64,000 bases of DNA from positions 1,426,001 to 1,490,000 of the forward strand of contig NZ_CP054706.1 in the NCBI RefSeq assembly GCF_016495865.1, in the 5' to 3' direction. Positions 27,355 to 35,480 of the stretch are shown one piece after another. Numbering within the stretch: the stretch's first letter is position 1; each line of letters begins with the position of its first letter. The notes beneath the pieces were generated by a model. That model ran no database searches. It saw nothing but the letters and a program-made list of their open reading frames with translations, and had not been told where the DNA came from. The stretch is from Salicibibacter cibi. Its GTDB lineage: Bacteria > Bacillota > Bacilli > Bacillales > Marinococcaceae. A program made the translations under genes and the position numbers.

Positions 27355-27846
27355 ATGCTGGCTGTTTTTGTCATCGGGGCTGTGACCGGAGCATTGCTTT
27401 TTTACCAACGTCTTGGCGAGTGGGAGAGATGGATGCTGATTATGCTCGTGATTTTCGCGGGTATGGGCTATTTGGGCTTCTCACTAAGCAACGGTTATTT
27501 AAGTTTCGTTACGGAGGCTTGGGTCCGCGCATTTTGGTTTGTGGGTGTGCTTGCTTTTATGGTGTCGGCAATCATGGCTTACCGTCCAAGGCATGGTTTT
27601 TTCGGGCGTTATGATTTTCGTATGTGGGCAAGTGTGATTGCCTTGTTTTTTTTGAGTGGTGCACTTGTGAACGTATGGATATCCGCAGTCTTCACGTATA
27701 TCTTTTCCGTTCTTGTATTTGCGGCAGGGTTATTGATCGGTTTTTTGGCGCAAAGTTATTTGTATTCCTACTGGCCAAGATTTGAATGGCTTCCTTACGT
27801 GCCGTTGCTCGTACTCATTTTTGTTTCCGCGGGAAAGTTGCTATAA
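27355..27846 (+). CDS. Membrane protein of unknown function
   Basis: A 163-residue protein with five predicted transmembrane helices and few charged residues; the only notable loop is YRPRHGFFGRYDFRMW (~69-84). I do not recognise the family. ATG 27355 lies between GGAGGTGGG and the coding sequence; the longer frame from 27316 bypasses that site. In B. subtilis gluP is followed directly by yqgQ, so this gene and the structured gap after it are extra here. Confidence 0.7.
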   Translation: MLAVFVIGAVTGALLFYQRLGEWERWMLIMLVIFAGMGYLGFSLSNGYLSFVTEAWVRAFWFVGVLAFMVSAIMAYRPRHGFFGRYDFRMWASVIALFFLSGALVNVWISAVFTYIFSVLVFAAGLLIGFLAQSYLYSYWPRFEWLPYVPLLVLIFVSAGKLL

Positions 27847-28403
27847 TAATACTGCTATCAACTACATCACTTAAACCCTAATAGGTATTAAAGCGGGAGG
27901 GTTTGTGACAGCCCAGTAGTGCGAGCGATCTAGCGATCTACTATCTTAGCATGGTGTCACATTGGAGCAGGAGCGCCCGCAATACCAGAGGTTGGAAAAG
28001 ATCTTTTTCAGTAAGCAAAGAATGATCTTCCGATTTACGGGAAAGCGGGCGACTAACACCCCGATTGGTTCAACTAACCATTAGAGGGGAAACACACCTT
28101 CTGATGGAAAGTTTTATTTTATATTCATTTTTCCCCTTAGGTCATAGCAGGACCACGATACCGTTTGAGAACGGTCGTTGACACGAACTTTTTTTGTTGC
28201 GGTTCGCACACCGGTCCTCAACAACATCAGAGATGATATCATCGGATACCACGTTGCAGGCTTCCCGATAGGCACGTATGAGTCTTAACAGGATTGATTT
28301 TTATTTTCGCGGTCAATGTCAGTTACAACGGTGATGACCACCTTGCACTACTATTATTATAGACGATTAGTGAAATGAAAACGGAGGAGTTGCCGAAAAA
28401 ACG
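27847..28403. other. 557-base non-coding stretch rich in nested inverted repeats
   Basis: No gene is supported on either strand. Nested pairings include GTGACA/TGTCAC (27905-27910 with 27955-27960) enclosing AGTAG/CTACT and a tandem AGCGATCT; CCCC-GGTT/AACC-GGGG (28059-28089); and AGGACC/GGTCCT (28149-28154 with 28213-28218) enclosing two hairpins, ACCGTT/AACGGT and CGAAC/GTTCG. A structured RNA or an insertion-sequence remnant are both possible; no transposase sequence was recognised. Confidence 0.5.
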
Positions 28404-28616
28404 ATGAAAATTGATTCAATCCATGATATACGCAAACTGTTGTTAAGCTATCATTCGGTCATCTACACAAGAGATCCGGAAGCGGATATTATCCTGATGG
28501 AAGAAGAATTGTCGATGTTAAAAGAAGCGCGGCTATTGGAAGCGAAGGACTATTATGCATGCAAATTTGTTTTGCAAGCGGAGCAACGAATGTTGGAACA
28601 AAACAATCGCAAATAG
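28404..28616 (+). CDS. yqgQ: YqgQ family protein (DUF910)
   Basis: A 70-residue helical protein of the YqgQ family: IHDIRKLLLSYHSVIYTRDPEADI, then a Glu-rich helix and KDYYACKFVLQAEQRMLEQ. Its place before glcK is conserved in Bacillus; structure-level work on relatives suggested nucleic-acid binding, but no function is proven. GGAGGAG lies 14 bases before the ATG, a longer gap than usual. Confidence 0.82.
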   Translation: MKIDSIHDIRKLLLSYHSVIYTRDPEADIILMEEELSMLKEARLLEAKDYYACKFVLQAEQRMLEQNNRK

Positions 28617-28639
28617 CCGGAAAATGGGAGCGTGTCAGC

Positions 28640-29172
28640 ATGGCATCGTACATTGTAGGTGCTGACGTCGGAGACACAACAACGAAATTCGGACTGTTGA
28701 CGAACAAGGGCGAATGTCGGGATCAACGGAAGATCCCTACGGACAAAGAAAATGGCGGCAACGGCTTTCCGCCCCAAATCATTGTTGGCATCGAAGAGCG
28801 TTTAGGGAAGCATGGAATCTCGAAAAATCAATTGTTCAGTGTAGTGGTCGGTGTTCCGGGGTGTATCGATGAGTACGAAGCGGTTGTATCAGCCCCTAAT
28901 ATTGGATGGGGAAATTATCCATTTCATTCCGTCCTCGCGGGTGCGCTTCATGTGCCTGTATCAATAATGACGCGAATCTTGGGGTTGCGGACGAACATTG
29001 GCAAACCGCCGGAAAAAAGGATACGTCAACTTTTTTTGTAACGATTGGCACCGGTTGTTTTAAAAGAAGCCGATCGAAAATTAGCGTTGAAAGTTGCCCA
29101 AATCGGCAATGATGCAAGTATTACGGGGCAGCATGGCTCGTGATGAAACGGCTTGGTTATTTTGATGGCTGA
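28640..29172 (+). pseudogene. glcK: Decayed glucokinase (ROK family)
   Basis: Starts as a normal ROK glucokinase (ASYIVGADVGDTTTKFGLL; VVVGVPGCIDEYEAVVSAPNIGW). Near 28963 the frame shifts: NNDANLGVADEHWQTAGKK and STFFVTIGTG continue in another frame. The Gly-rich and zinc-binding centre (about 130-140 residues) is then missing; remnants KEADRKLALKVAQIGNDASI and, after another shift, GAAWLVMKRLGYFDG reach a stop at 29172. At least two frameshifts plus an internal deletion make the product non-functional. Glucose would have to be phosphorylated by a PTS or another kinase. Confidence 0.88.
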
Positions 29173-29203
29173 AGTTGGTCGTTAAAATAGAGGGGTACAT
29201 AAT

Positions 29204-30100
29204 TTGCGAAAGAAAAACATTTCGATGTTGGGAGTGCCTTTGGATTTGGGGCAAAACCGTAGGGGTGTTGATATGGGGCCGAGCGCGATTCGCTATGCAG
29301 GGTTGCGCGAGCGTCTGGAAGCGCTCGGTTACGATGTCTGCGACCATGGGGACTTGACGGTTCCGAATCGCTATGGGCATGAATCCGAAGACCATTTGAA
29401 GCATTTGCACGCCGTTGTCGAGACGAATCGAACATTGGCGAAAAAAATGGGGGACATCACAACAGAAAATGCTATTCCGCTTGTGCTTGGCGGGGACCAT
29501 AGCATTGCCATCGGAAGCCTCGCGGGAATCACTCGGCATTATCAAAATCTGGGTGTGATTTGGTACGATGCCCACGGAGATTTGAACACGATGGAAACTT
29601 CCCCTTCCGGAAATATTCACGGAATGCCATTGGCCGTTAGTTTAGGGCTTGGCCACAAATCCCTAACGGCCATTGCCGGACAGGCACCGGCGATTAAGCC
29701 CGAAAACATCGTGATTATCGGAGCGCGTGCATTGGATGATGCGGAAAAAGCGCTCATTCAAGACTACAAAATCAAGGTATTTACCATGCATGAAGTCGAC
29801 CGTTTGGGGATGAGTGAAGTGATTAATCAGACAAACGCTTATTTGAGCGATTGTGACGGCATTCATGTAAGCTTGGATTTGGATGGCCTTGACCCCATTG
29901 ATGCCCCTGGAGTGGGGACCCCGGTCGTCGGCGGTTTATCTTACAGGGAAAGCCATTTAGCCATGGAAATGTTGGAGGAAACGGGAAACGTGACCTCGTG
30001 CGAGTTTGTGGAGGTGAATCCGATCCTTGATGAAAAAAACAAAACGGCAGAAGCGGCTGTTGCACTTATTGGGTCATTATTTGGTGAAAAGATACGGTGA
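29204..30100 (+). CDS. rocF: Arginase
   Basis: Manganese enzyme hydrolysing arginine to ornithine and urea. The 298 residues contain the three metal-site motifs GGDHSIAIG (~96), WYDAHGDLNT (~120) and SLDLDGLDP (~224), plus TSPSGNIHGMPLA and FVEVNPILD. TTG 29204 follows AGAGGGG with nine bases spacing and gives the N terminus expected for RocF. Ornithine is the substrate of the aminotransferase encoded at 31670-32860, with aspartase between them, so this is an amino-acid catabolic cluster. Confidence 0.95.
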   Translation: MRKKNISMLGVPLDLGQNRRGVDMGPSAIRYAGLRERLEALGYDVCDHGDLTVPNRYGHESEDHLKHLHAVVETNRTLAKKMGDITTENAIPLVLGGDHSIAIGSLAGITRHYQNLGVIWYDAHGDLNTMETSPSGNIHGMPLAVSLGLGHKSLTAIAGQAPAIKPENIVIIGARALDDAEKALIQDYKIKVFTMHEVDRLGMSEVINQTNAYLSDCDGIHVSLDLDGLDPIDAPGVGTPVVGGLSYRESHLAMEMLEETGNVTSCEFVEVNPILDEKNKTAEAAVALIGSLFGEKIR

Positions 30101-30143
30101 GCGTTTTTAGTCTTTCACATCTAGAATTGGAGGATACAAAGCC

Positions 30144-31553
30144 ATGGAATATCGCATAGAACGGGATTATTTGGGAGAGAAACAAGTGCCGAAGGAAGCC
30201 TACTATGGGATCCAAACGGTGCGTGCACAAGAAAATTTTCCGATCACGGGCTACCCGCCTCACAAATCATTGATTCAAGCGTTCGGCTTCGTGAAAAAAG
30301 CGGCTGCAATGGCGAATAGGGACGTTGGCGGATTGAACGAAACACTTGCAAGCGCGATTATAAAGGCAGCAGAAGAGGTCATCGCAGGCGATCTTAACGA
30401 CGCGTTTGTCGTGGATGCCATTCAGGGAGGGGCCGGGACCTCGTTTAACATGAATGCAAATGAAGTCATCGCGAATCGGGCGATTGAGATAATGGGATAT
30501 GAAAAAGGGGATTATAACCGGTTGAGCCCTAACACGCACGTGAACATGGCGCAATCGACGAATGACGCCTTTCCGACAGCCATTCATATCGCGGCATTAA
30601 AGCTTTCCGTAGGATTACAAAATGTTCTTGAAGAAGTGATTGACACACTGAAAAAGAAAGAAAAGTCCTTCGATGATGTGATAAAAATGGGGCGCACCCA
30701 CCTTCAAGATGCTGTTCCGATTCGCCTTGGACAGGAAATGGGCGCCTATCGACGCATGCTAGAAAGGGATCTTCACAGAATTGAACGGGCAGTGGATAAC
30801 TTAAATGTCGTCAATATGGGCGCAACAGCTGTCGGTACGGGATTGAATGCCGAGCCCGAATACATTGAAACGGTAGCAAAATACTTGGCCGATTTGACGG
30901 GACTCAAATTAAAAAGTGCCGAAGACCTTGTCGATGCTACGCAAAGTACCGATGCATACACAGAACTTTCCGGTTCTTTGAAAGTATTGGCGATTAATCT
31001 CTCAAAAATGTCGAATGATTTACGTTTGATGAGCTCGGGACCGAGGACAGGATTAAATGAAATCAATCTTCCCCCTCGCCAACCGGGATCATCGATTATG
31101 CCCGGTAAAGTGAATCCCGTCATGTGTGAAGTCGTTAATCAAATTTCTTTTCAAGTTATCGGAAATGACCATACCATTAGCTTGGCCTCTGAATCCGGGC
31201 AATTAGAGATCAATGTGATGGGACCCGTGCTCGTGTTTAATCTATTACAATCGTTATCCGTATTGGAAAACGGGTTGAACGTTTTCAGAAACCATGCCCT
31301 GGAAGGTATCACGGCCAATCGGGAAGAAGCGAAAGAAATGGTGCACAAAAGCGTCGGGATTATTACAGCCATCAATCCCCACGTAGGCTATGAAGTCGCT
31401 TCCCGGGTAGCAAAAGAAGCCCTTGAATCCGACCGTTCAGTGAAAGAGATTTGCGTTGAACGCGGAATTTTATCCGAGGAAGAGTTGGAAGAGATTCTCG
31501 ACCCTCAGGAGATGACCAACCCCGGCATCGCGGGAGCGAGGTTTATGGAATAA
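30144..31553 (+). CDS. aspA: Aspartate ammonia-lyase
   Basis: Cytosolic enzyme removing ammonia from aspartate to give fumarate. The 469 residues show the fumarase/aspartase superfamily signature GSSIMPGKVNP (~317-327) and STNDAFPTA (~139), GRTHLQDAVP (~185). The aspartase-type N terminus (YRIERDYLGEKQVPKEAYYGIQT) and the QLEINVMGP stretch favour aspartase over fumarase C. GGAGG precedes the ATG. It follows rocF by 44 bases and is probably in the same transcript. Confidence 0.92.
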   Translation: MEYRIERDYLGEKQVPKEAYYGIQTVRAQENFPITGYPPHKSLIQAFGFVKKAAAMANRDVGGLNETLASAIIKAAEEVIAGDLNDAFVVDAIQGGAGTSFNMNANEVIANRAIEIMGYEKGDYNRLSPNTHVNMAQSTNDAFPTAIHIAALKLSVGLQNVLEEVIDTLKKKEKSFDDVIKMGRTHLQDAVPIRLGQEMGAYRRMLERDLHRIERAVDNLNVVNMGATAVGTGLNAEPEYIETVAKYLADLTGLKLKSAEDLVDATQSTDAYTELSGSLKVLAINLSKMSNDLRLMSSGPRTGLNEINLPPRQPGSSIMPGKVNPVMCEVVNQISFQVIGNDHTISLASESGQLEINVMGPVLVFNLLQSLSVLENGLNVFRNHALEGITANREEAKEMVHKSVGIITAINPHVGYEVASRVAKEALESDRSVKEICVERGILSEEELEEILDPQEMTNPGIAGARFME

Positions 31554-31576
31554 TAGAAAAGGGTCCCCATAAGCAA

Positions 31577-31617
31577 AATCCGCTGTGATATAACTTTATC
31601 ACGGCGGATTTTTTTGC
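31577..31617. terminator. Terminator after aspA
   Basis: Fourteen-pair stem (one G-U) with arms 31577-31590 and 31597-31610, followed by seven T bases. Confidence 0.88.
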
Positions 31618-31672
31618 ATATGTGCAATGAACGCTTTCGCCATAAAAGCTTGGCGAAAAGCCAAGTTTCCTA
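31616..31672. repeat. Dispersed terminator repeat, copy 3 (overlaps rocD stop)
   Basis: GCATATGTGCAATGAACGCTTTCGCC (in parts) then AAAAGCTTGGCGAAAAGCC and AAGTTTCCTA. Core stem CTTGGC (31649-31654) with GCCAAG (31660-31665). The final CTA is the rocD stop codon read on the minus strand. Confidence 0.8.
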
Positions 31673-32860
31673 GGAAAAAATGCTTTCGATTCGATCGAAC
31701 GCCCAATCCAAATCTTCTTGTGAAATCGTAAGTGGGGGAGCAAGCCTGAGAACATTTTCATGGGTTTCCTTGCACAACAATCCGGCTTTCATCAGTTGTT
31801 CACAATAAGGGCGTGCCCGTTCATGGAGCTCGATGCCGATGAATAATCCTTTGCCGCGGACGTCTTTAATGGCGGGGTAGTTGATGGTTTGACAACGTTC
31901 CAAAAAAGAGCGCCCAAGTTTTTCAGCCCGAACCGGCAGGTTTTCGTTAACGATGACATCAAGGGCGGCGCTTCCGACTGCACATGCCAATGGGTTGCCG
32001 CCGAACGTTGACCCGTGGGACCCCGGTTCAAACAAACCGAGAATGTTTGCGTTGGCAGCGACCGCCGAGATCGGTATTACCCCTCCGCCCAAAGCTTTGC
32101 CGAGAATAAACATGTCGGGCGTCACGTCTTCGTGGTCACAGGCGAACATGCGCCCGCTTCTCCCAAGACCGCACTGAATTTCATCGGCAATCATGAGGAC
32201 ATTCATTTCGTCGCAGAGCGTGCGAACATCGCGTACATAGCCGTACGGAGGAATGCGGATGCCTGCTTCTCCTTGGATCGGCTCAAATAAAAATGCGGCT
32301 GTGTTGGGTGTGATTGCGCTTTTCAGTGCTTGAATATCTCCGTAAGGAACGATGGTTATGCCCGGAAGCAACGGGCCGAAGTCCGACTGGTACGCACGGT
32401 TCGATGACAAAGAAACGGGAGCGAGCGTTCGTCCGTGGAAATTATCCGTGCAAACGATGACTTCAGCCTTGTTTTCCGGGATGCCCTTTACACGATATCC
32501 CCATCGTCTTGCTGCTTTTAGTGCTGTTTCCACTGCTTCGGTGCCGGTGTTCATCGGCAATATTTTATCCATCCCCGTCAGTTCGGAAAGTTTTTTATAA
32601 AAAGGTCCGATTTGGTCGTTATGAAAGGCCCTTGACGTTAGGGTTATGCGTTCGGTCTGTTTATGCAATGCTTCGATGATGGCCGGATGCCGGTGCCCTT
32701 GATTGAGCGCAGAATAAGCGGCTAACATATCCAAATAACGGTATCCGTCCGTGTCCTCCACCCAGGACCCCTCGCCTTTGGTGATGACGACAGGCAATGG
32801 GGAATAATTGTTGACGCCGTAGTTATCATGCCAGTCGATCAATGTTTGGCTTGTGCTCAC
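31670..32860 (-). CDS. rocD: Ornithine aminotransferase
   Basis: PLP enzyme converting ornithine and 2-oxoglutarate to glutamate semialdehyde and glutamate. The 396 residues match Roc[17 protein letters not shown] at the N terminus, [19 protein letters not shown], the PLP-pocket [13 protein letters not shown] and the Schiff-base Lys in [15 protein letters not shown]. Together with arginase it forms the arginine degradation route to glutamate. The coding region ends inside a dispersed terminator repeat, which supplies the TAG stop. AGGAGAGATT-type site precedes ATG 32860. Confidence 0.95.
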   Translation of the reverse strand: MSTSQTLIDWHDNYGVNNYSPLPVVITKGEGSWVEDTDGYRYLDMLAAYSALNQGHRHPAIIEALHKQTERITLTSRAFHNDQIGPFYKKLSELTGMDKILPMNTGTEAVETALKAARRWGYRVKGIPENKAEVIVCTDNFHGRTLAPVSLSSNRAYQSDFGPLLPGITIVPYGDIQALKSAITPNTAAFLFEPIQGEAGIRIPPYGYVRDVRTLCDEMNVLMIADEIQCGLGRSGRMFACDHEDVTPDMFILGKALGGGVIPISAVAANANILGLFEPGSHGSTFGGNPLACAVGSAALDVIVNENLPVRAEKLGRSFLERCQTINYPAIKDVRGKGLFIGIELHERARPYCEQLMKAGLLCKETHENVLRLAPPLTISQEDLDWAFDRIESIFS

Positions 32861-32968
32861 TAAGCAATCTCTCCTTTTTGTTGCGCCTTGCTTCTTAATC
32901 TTCTACAATTTTTACAGAATGGGTAAGAGGTTTCAAGTGTCATATGGAATGATTTAGGAGGAATCGTT

Positions 32969-33607
32969 GTGTGGTCATCAGGTCTTTATGTCATATCTGC
33001 TGAGAACTTACATCCGCACCGCTCGTTGTTGTCAGTCATGGAACCTGCCTTAAAAGGGGGCGCAACCGCGATACAACTGCGGGATAAGGGAAGCGATAAA
33101 AGAGTGCTGATTGAGAAGGGGCGCGCGTTACAGCAATTGGCACGCCGTTATCGTGTCCCCTTTCTTATGAACGATCATTTAGATGTTGCGCTGGCGATTG
33201 ATGCCGATGGTGTCCATGTTGGCCAAGATGATTTTCCGCTTATGGAAGCACGAAAGTTGTTGGGAGAAGACAAAGTCATCGGCATATCTACGCACACGAA
33301 AGATGAGGCGATCGAAGCGGAACAACATGGCGCCGATTACATTGGAGTCGGACCGGTTTTTGCTACAGACTCTAAAGACGATACGGAAAAAGAAATCGGG
33401 GTGGCCGGATTAAAAGAGATTGTCGGTCATGTATCGATTCCTACCGTTGCCATCGGTGGTGTCAAATTGAACAACGCCGAAAAAGTGGCTGCTACAGGTG
33501 TAAGCGGGCTAGCGGTCATTAGTGAAGTCGTAATGAGTGAACATATCGAGGATACATGCAGGCACTTCACGAAAATATTGACGGAGACGAGGGAGAGAGA
33601 TGTTTAA
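32969..33607 (+). CDS. thiE: Thiamine-phosphate synthase
   Basis: Joins HMP diphosphate and thiazole phosphate to make thiamine phosphate. The 212-residue TIM barrel carries AIQLRDKGSDKR (diphosphate site, ~35-46), MNDHLDVALAIDADGVHVGQDD (~69-90), GISTHT (~108), YIGVGPVFAT and AIGGVKLNNA. GTG 32969 follows GGAGGA. No other thiamine genes and no TPP riboswitch are visible nearby, so it stands alone. The next gene overlaps its end by eight bases. Confidence 0.92.
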   Translation: MWSSGLYVISAENLHPHRSLLSVMEPALKGGATAIQLRDKGSDKRVLIEKGRALQQLARRYRVPFLMNDHLDVALAIDADGVHVGQDDFPLMEARKLLGEDKVIGISTHTKDEAIEAEQHGADYIGVGPVFATDSKDDTEKEIGVAGLKEIVGHVSIPTVAIGGVKLNNAEKVAATGVSGLAVISEVVMSEHIEDTCRHFTKILTETRERDV

Positions 33608-34178
33608 GAACGGCAACGCATGGATGGTCATTATCCCCGGATTTTTGATGATTTCCCTTTTTATTGGTGGATGGTTTTATGTTACCGAAGAGGATACGAT
33701 CCAACACGAGGATCTCGGGGATTATACGCAAATCAATGCCAATATGGATAACGGAGGCCTTAGTGCCGGTTGGAATTGGACGGCCTTGCCGGAAGGAGAA
33801 TTGATAGGCGAAGACTATATTGGTATTATCGCCTACGAGAATGGGGAAATTTTATCGGGCGATGAATTTGATCAACGGCAACTGGAACTCAGGCAAGATG
33901 GAGAAGTCATTTATGAAGGTGAAGGCACGGCAGTTGAGGATGGTTTGATTTTTGAATTCCCGAACCGTATGGAGGAAAATGACGTTTACGGATATGAGGG
34001 CGCGGTATCCGCGCAGTTGCCGGATGGTGCCGATGAGGTTGATGTTTATTACTTGCATACGTGGATGAATCATGCAGGTCAAGGCGGAGAGGATCCGTCT
34101 TTTAGCGATCCGCCATTCCCGGGAATGGATGACCATGAAAATTTCTGGTGGGTCATTAGCGAAACGGCGAGTGATTGA
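33600..34178 (+). CDS. Membrane-anchored acidic extracellular protein, unknown
   Basis: A 192-residue protein with one N-terminal transmembrane helix (WMVIIPGFLMISLFIGGWFYV, in two parts ~8-28) followed by an acidic outside domain of alternating strands and a Trp/His-rich stretch (YYLHTWMNHAGQ... ENFWWV). I do not recognise the family. The ATG overlaps the end of thiE, so it is translated with it, but a role in thiamine metabolism is not implied by sequence. Confidence 0.72.
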   Translation: MFKNGNAWMVIIPGFLMISLFIGGWFYVTEEDTIQHEDLGDYTQINANMDNGGLSAGWNWTALPEGELIGEDYIGIIAYENGEILSGDEFDQRQLELRQDGEVIYEGEGTAVEDGLIFEFPNRMEENDVYGYEGAVSAQLPDGADEVDVYYLHTWMNHAGQGGEDPSFSDPPFPGMDDHENFWWVISETASD

Positions 34179-34243
34179 CAAAAGTTCCGTATAGAAAGGC
34201 CGATGATAAATGGTGTTTTGTTAACCGATGAAAATAAAGGCTA

Positions 34244-34279
34244 TTACACTACCCGATTAGATTCAATCGGGTGGTGTAA
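34244..34279. terminator. Hairpin after the 33600-34178 gene
   Basis: Fifteen-pair stem (one G-U), TTACACTACCCGATT (34244-34258) with AATCGGGTGGTGTAA (34265-34279). No long T run follows, so it may be a weak terminator. Confidence 0.55.
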
Positions 34280-34320
34280 ATTAAGGCAAAACAATTTTAA
34301 GCAATACGATCGGGTGCGGC

Positions 34321-34599
34321 TACGTAGGGATTGCTTCACATAAGCGTTTTCCGTTGGTGTTGTCAAAACTAGATGCAAGGAAATCCATCCTATAAGCAAA
34401 AAAAACCTTGCACTTCTGGCAACGTACGGAGGGACGGTGCTGCAATGGCGAGACTCCAGCGGAAAAACGGACGCGTCAAGCCCCCGCAGCGCCGGTTTTG
34501 CGCGAGGAGGCTTGACCGTTCGTCCGCGGAAAGCGAAGCCATGGAAGCGGCATCCCGGCTTCAACTGATAGCTGCAAGTTGTTCAGCATTCCCTACGTA
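34321..34599 (+). mobile_element. MITE-like repeat element, copy B
   Basis: Terminal inverted repeats TACGTAGGGATTGCT (34321-34335) and AGCATTCCCTACGTA (34585-34599) agree at 14 of 15 positions. The interior is near-identical to copy A (14710-14989), including ATCCATCCTATAA, CACTTCTGGCAACG and the palindromic GGACGCGTCAAGCC ... GGCTTGACCGTTCGTCC. No transposase. The 34600-34698 remainder holds nothing recognised. Confidence 0.75.
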
Positions 34600-34698
34600 A
34601 CAACAATAAATACCATTTTTATACATTTTTCCGACTGCGAGCACTTCTAGAGGATATGTTCAAAAACAGAAATGTATAGCTCTGTTATCTTCGGTAGA

Positions 34699-35334
34699 TT
34701 AGGTCGGCGATCTCCGCTTTTGAATATCCCTGTACAAATAGATCAGTGCAACAAGGTAGATAAATCCGAAGAAAAATCCGGCAGTGACATCCGTTAAATA
34801 ATGAACATTAATAAAATAGCGGCTCATACCGATAAGCAAAATAAGCATGGAAAAAAACAATTGTGTGAAAAAAATAGCCTTGGAAGAGTTTATTTTTTTA
34901 ACAATAAAATAGGCGGATAACCCGTAACACACCATGGATATCATTGCATGACCGGATGGAAAACTATACCCTTCTGCATTTGCAGCAACCAGTATGCTTG
35001 GGCGCTCCCTTTCGACAAGTTCTTTAATAAGTAAATTAATCCAGTGACTGCTGAGCGAACCTCCAGAAAGGATGAGTGCCGGCAACCAGTCCCTAAAAAG
35101 CACCCAGAGAATGATGGCCATCACAATGTTCAACGGAACAAGAAAAGTCCCAGAGCCTAATTCCGTAACTCCCCGGAAAAACGTATATACAAAGGTATTA
35201 TCTAGGTGTGCAACAAGATCTCTTGTCCACTGATCAACATAAGGAACCGTACCATTTACTATTTTCACAATCCAAATGCCTGTCAGGATGAACACAAAGA
35301 ACAATAAAAAAACAATATAAATTTTTATTCGCAC
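34699..35334 (-). CDS. PAP2-family membrane phosphatase
   Basis: Lipid-phosphatase-like protein of about 211 residues with five or six membrane helices. The three PAP2 motifs are present: KELVERERP, SFPSGHA and SRYFINVHYLTDV (catalytic His in each of the last two). Relatives dephosphorylate phosphatidylglycerol phosphate or undecaprenyl diphosphate; which applies here is open. GTG 35334 has AAGGAGA about 11 bases upstream, whereas ATG 35358 has none, so the shorter form is favoured. Confidence 0.82.
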   Translation of the reverse strand: MRIKIYIVFLLFFVFILTGIWIVKIVNGTVPYVDQWTRDLVAHLDNTFVYTFFRGVTELGSGTFLVPLNIVMAIILWVLFRDWLPALILSGGSLSSHWINLLIKELVERERPSILVAANAEGYSFPSGHAMISMVCYGLSAYFIVKKINSSKAIFFTQLFFSMLILLIGMSRYFINVHYLTDVTAGFFFGFIYLVALIYLYRDIQKRRSPT

Positions 35335-35480
35335 AATGAACGTGTCTCCTTGTCTCATGAAATGTATTAGAAAAAGAGGCGATACCAAATGTGTTGGCGC
35401 CGCCTCTTTCCTTTGACACAACCTTGCAAACAATTTTCCACTACATTTCACATCCGATATAGTCTTATCTCTTCTTTATT

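Noticed and set aside
27905..27960. CRISPR-like or tRNA-like reading of the GTGACA palindrome region
   Set aside because: Only two short tandem AGCGATCT units occur and there are no regularly spaced repeats or cloverleaf.
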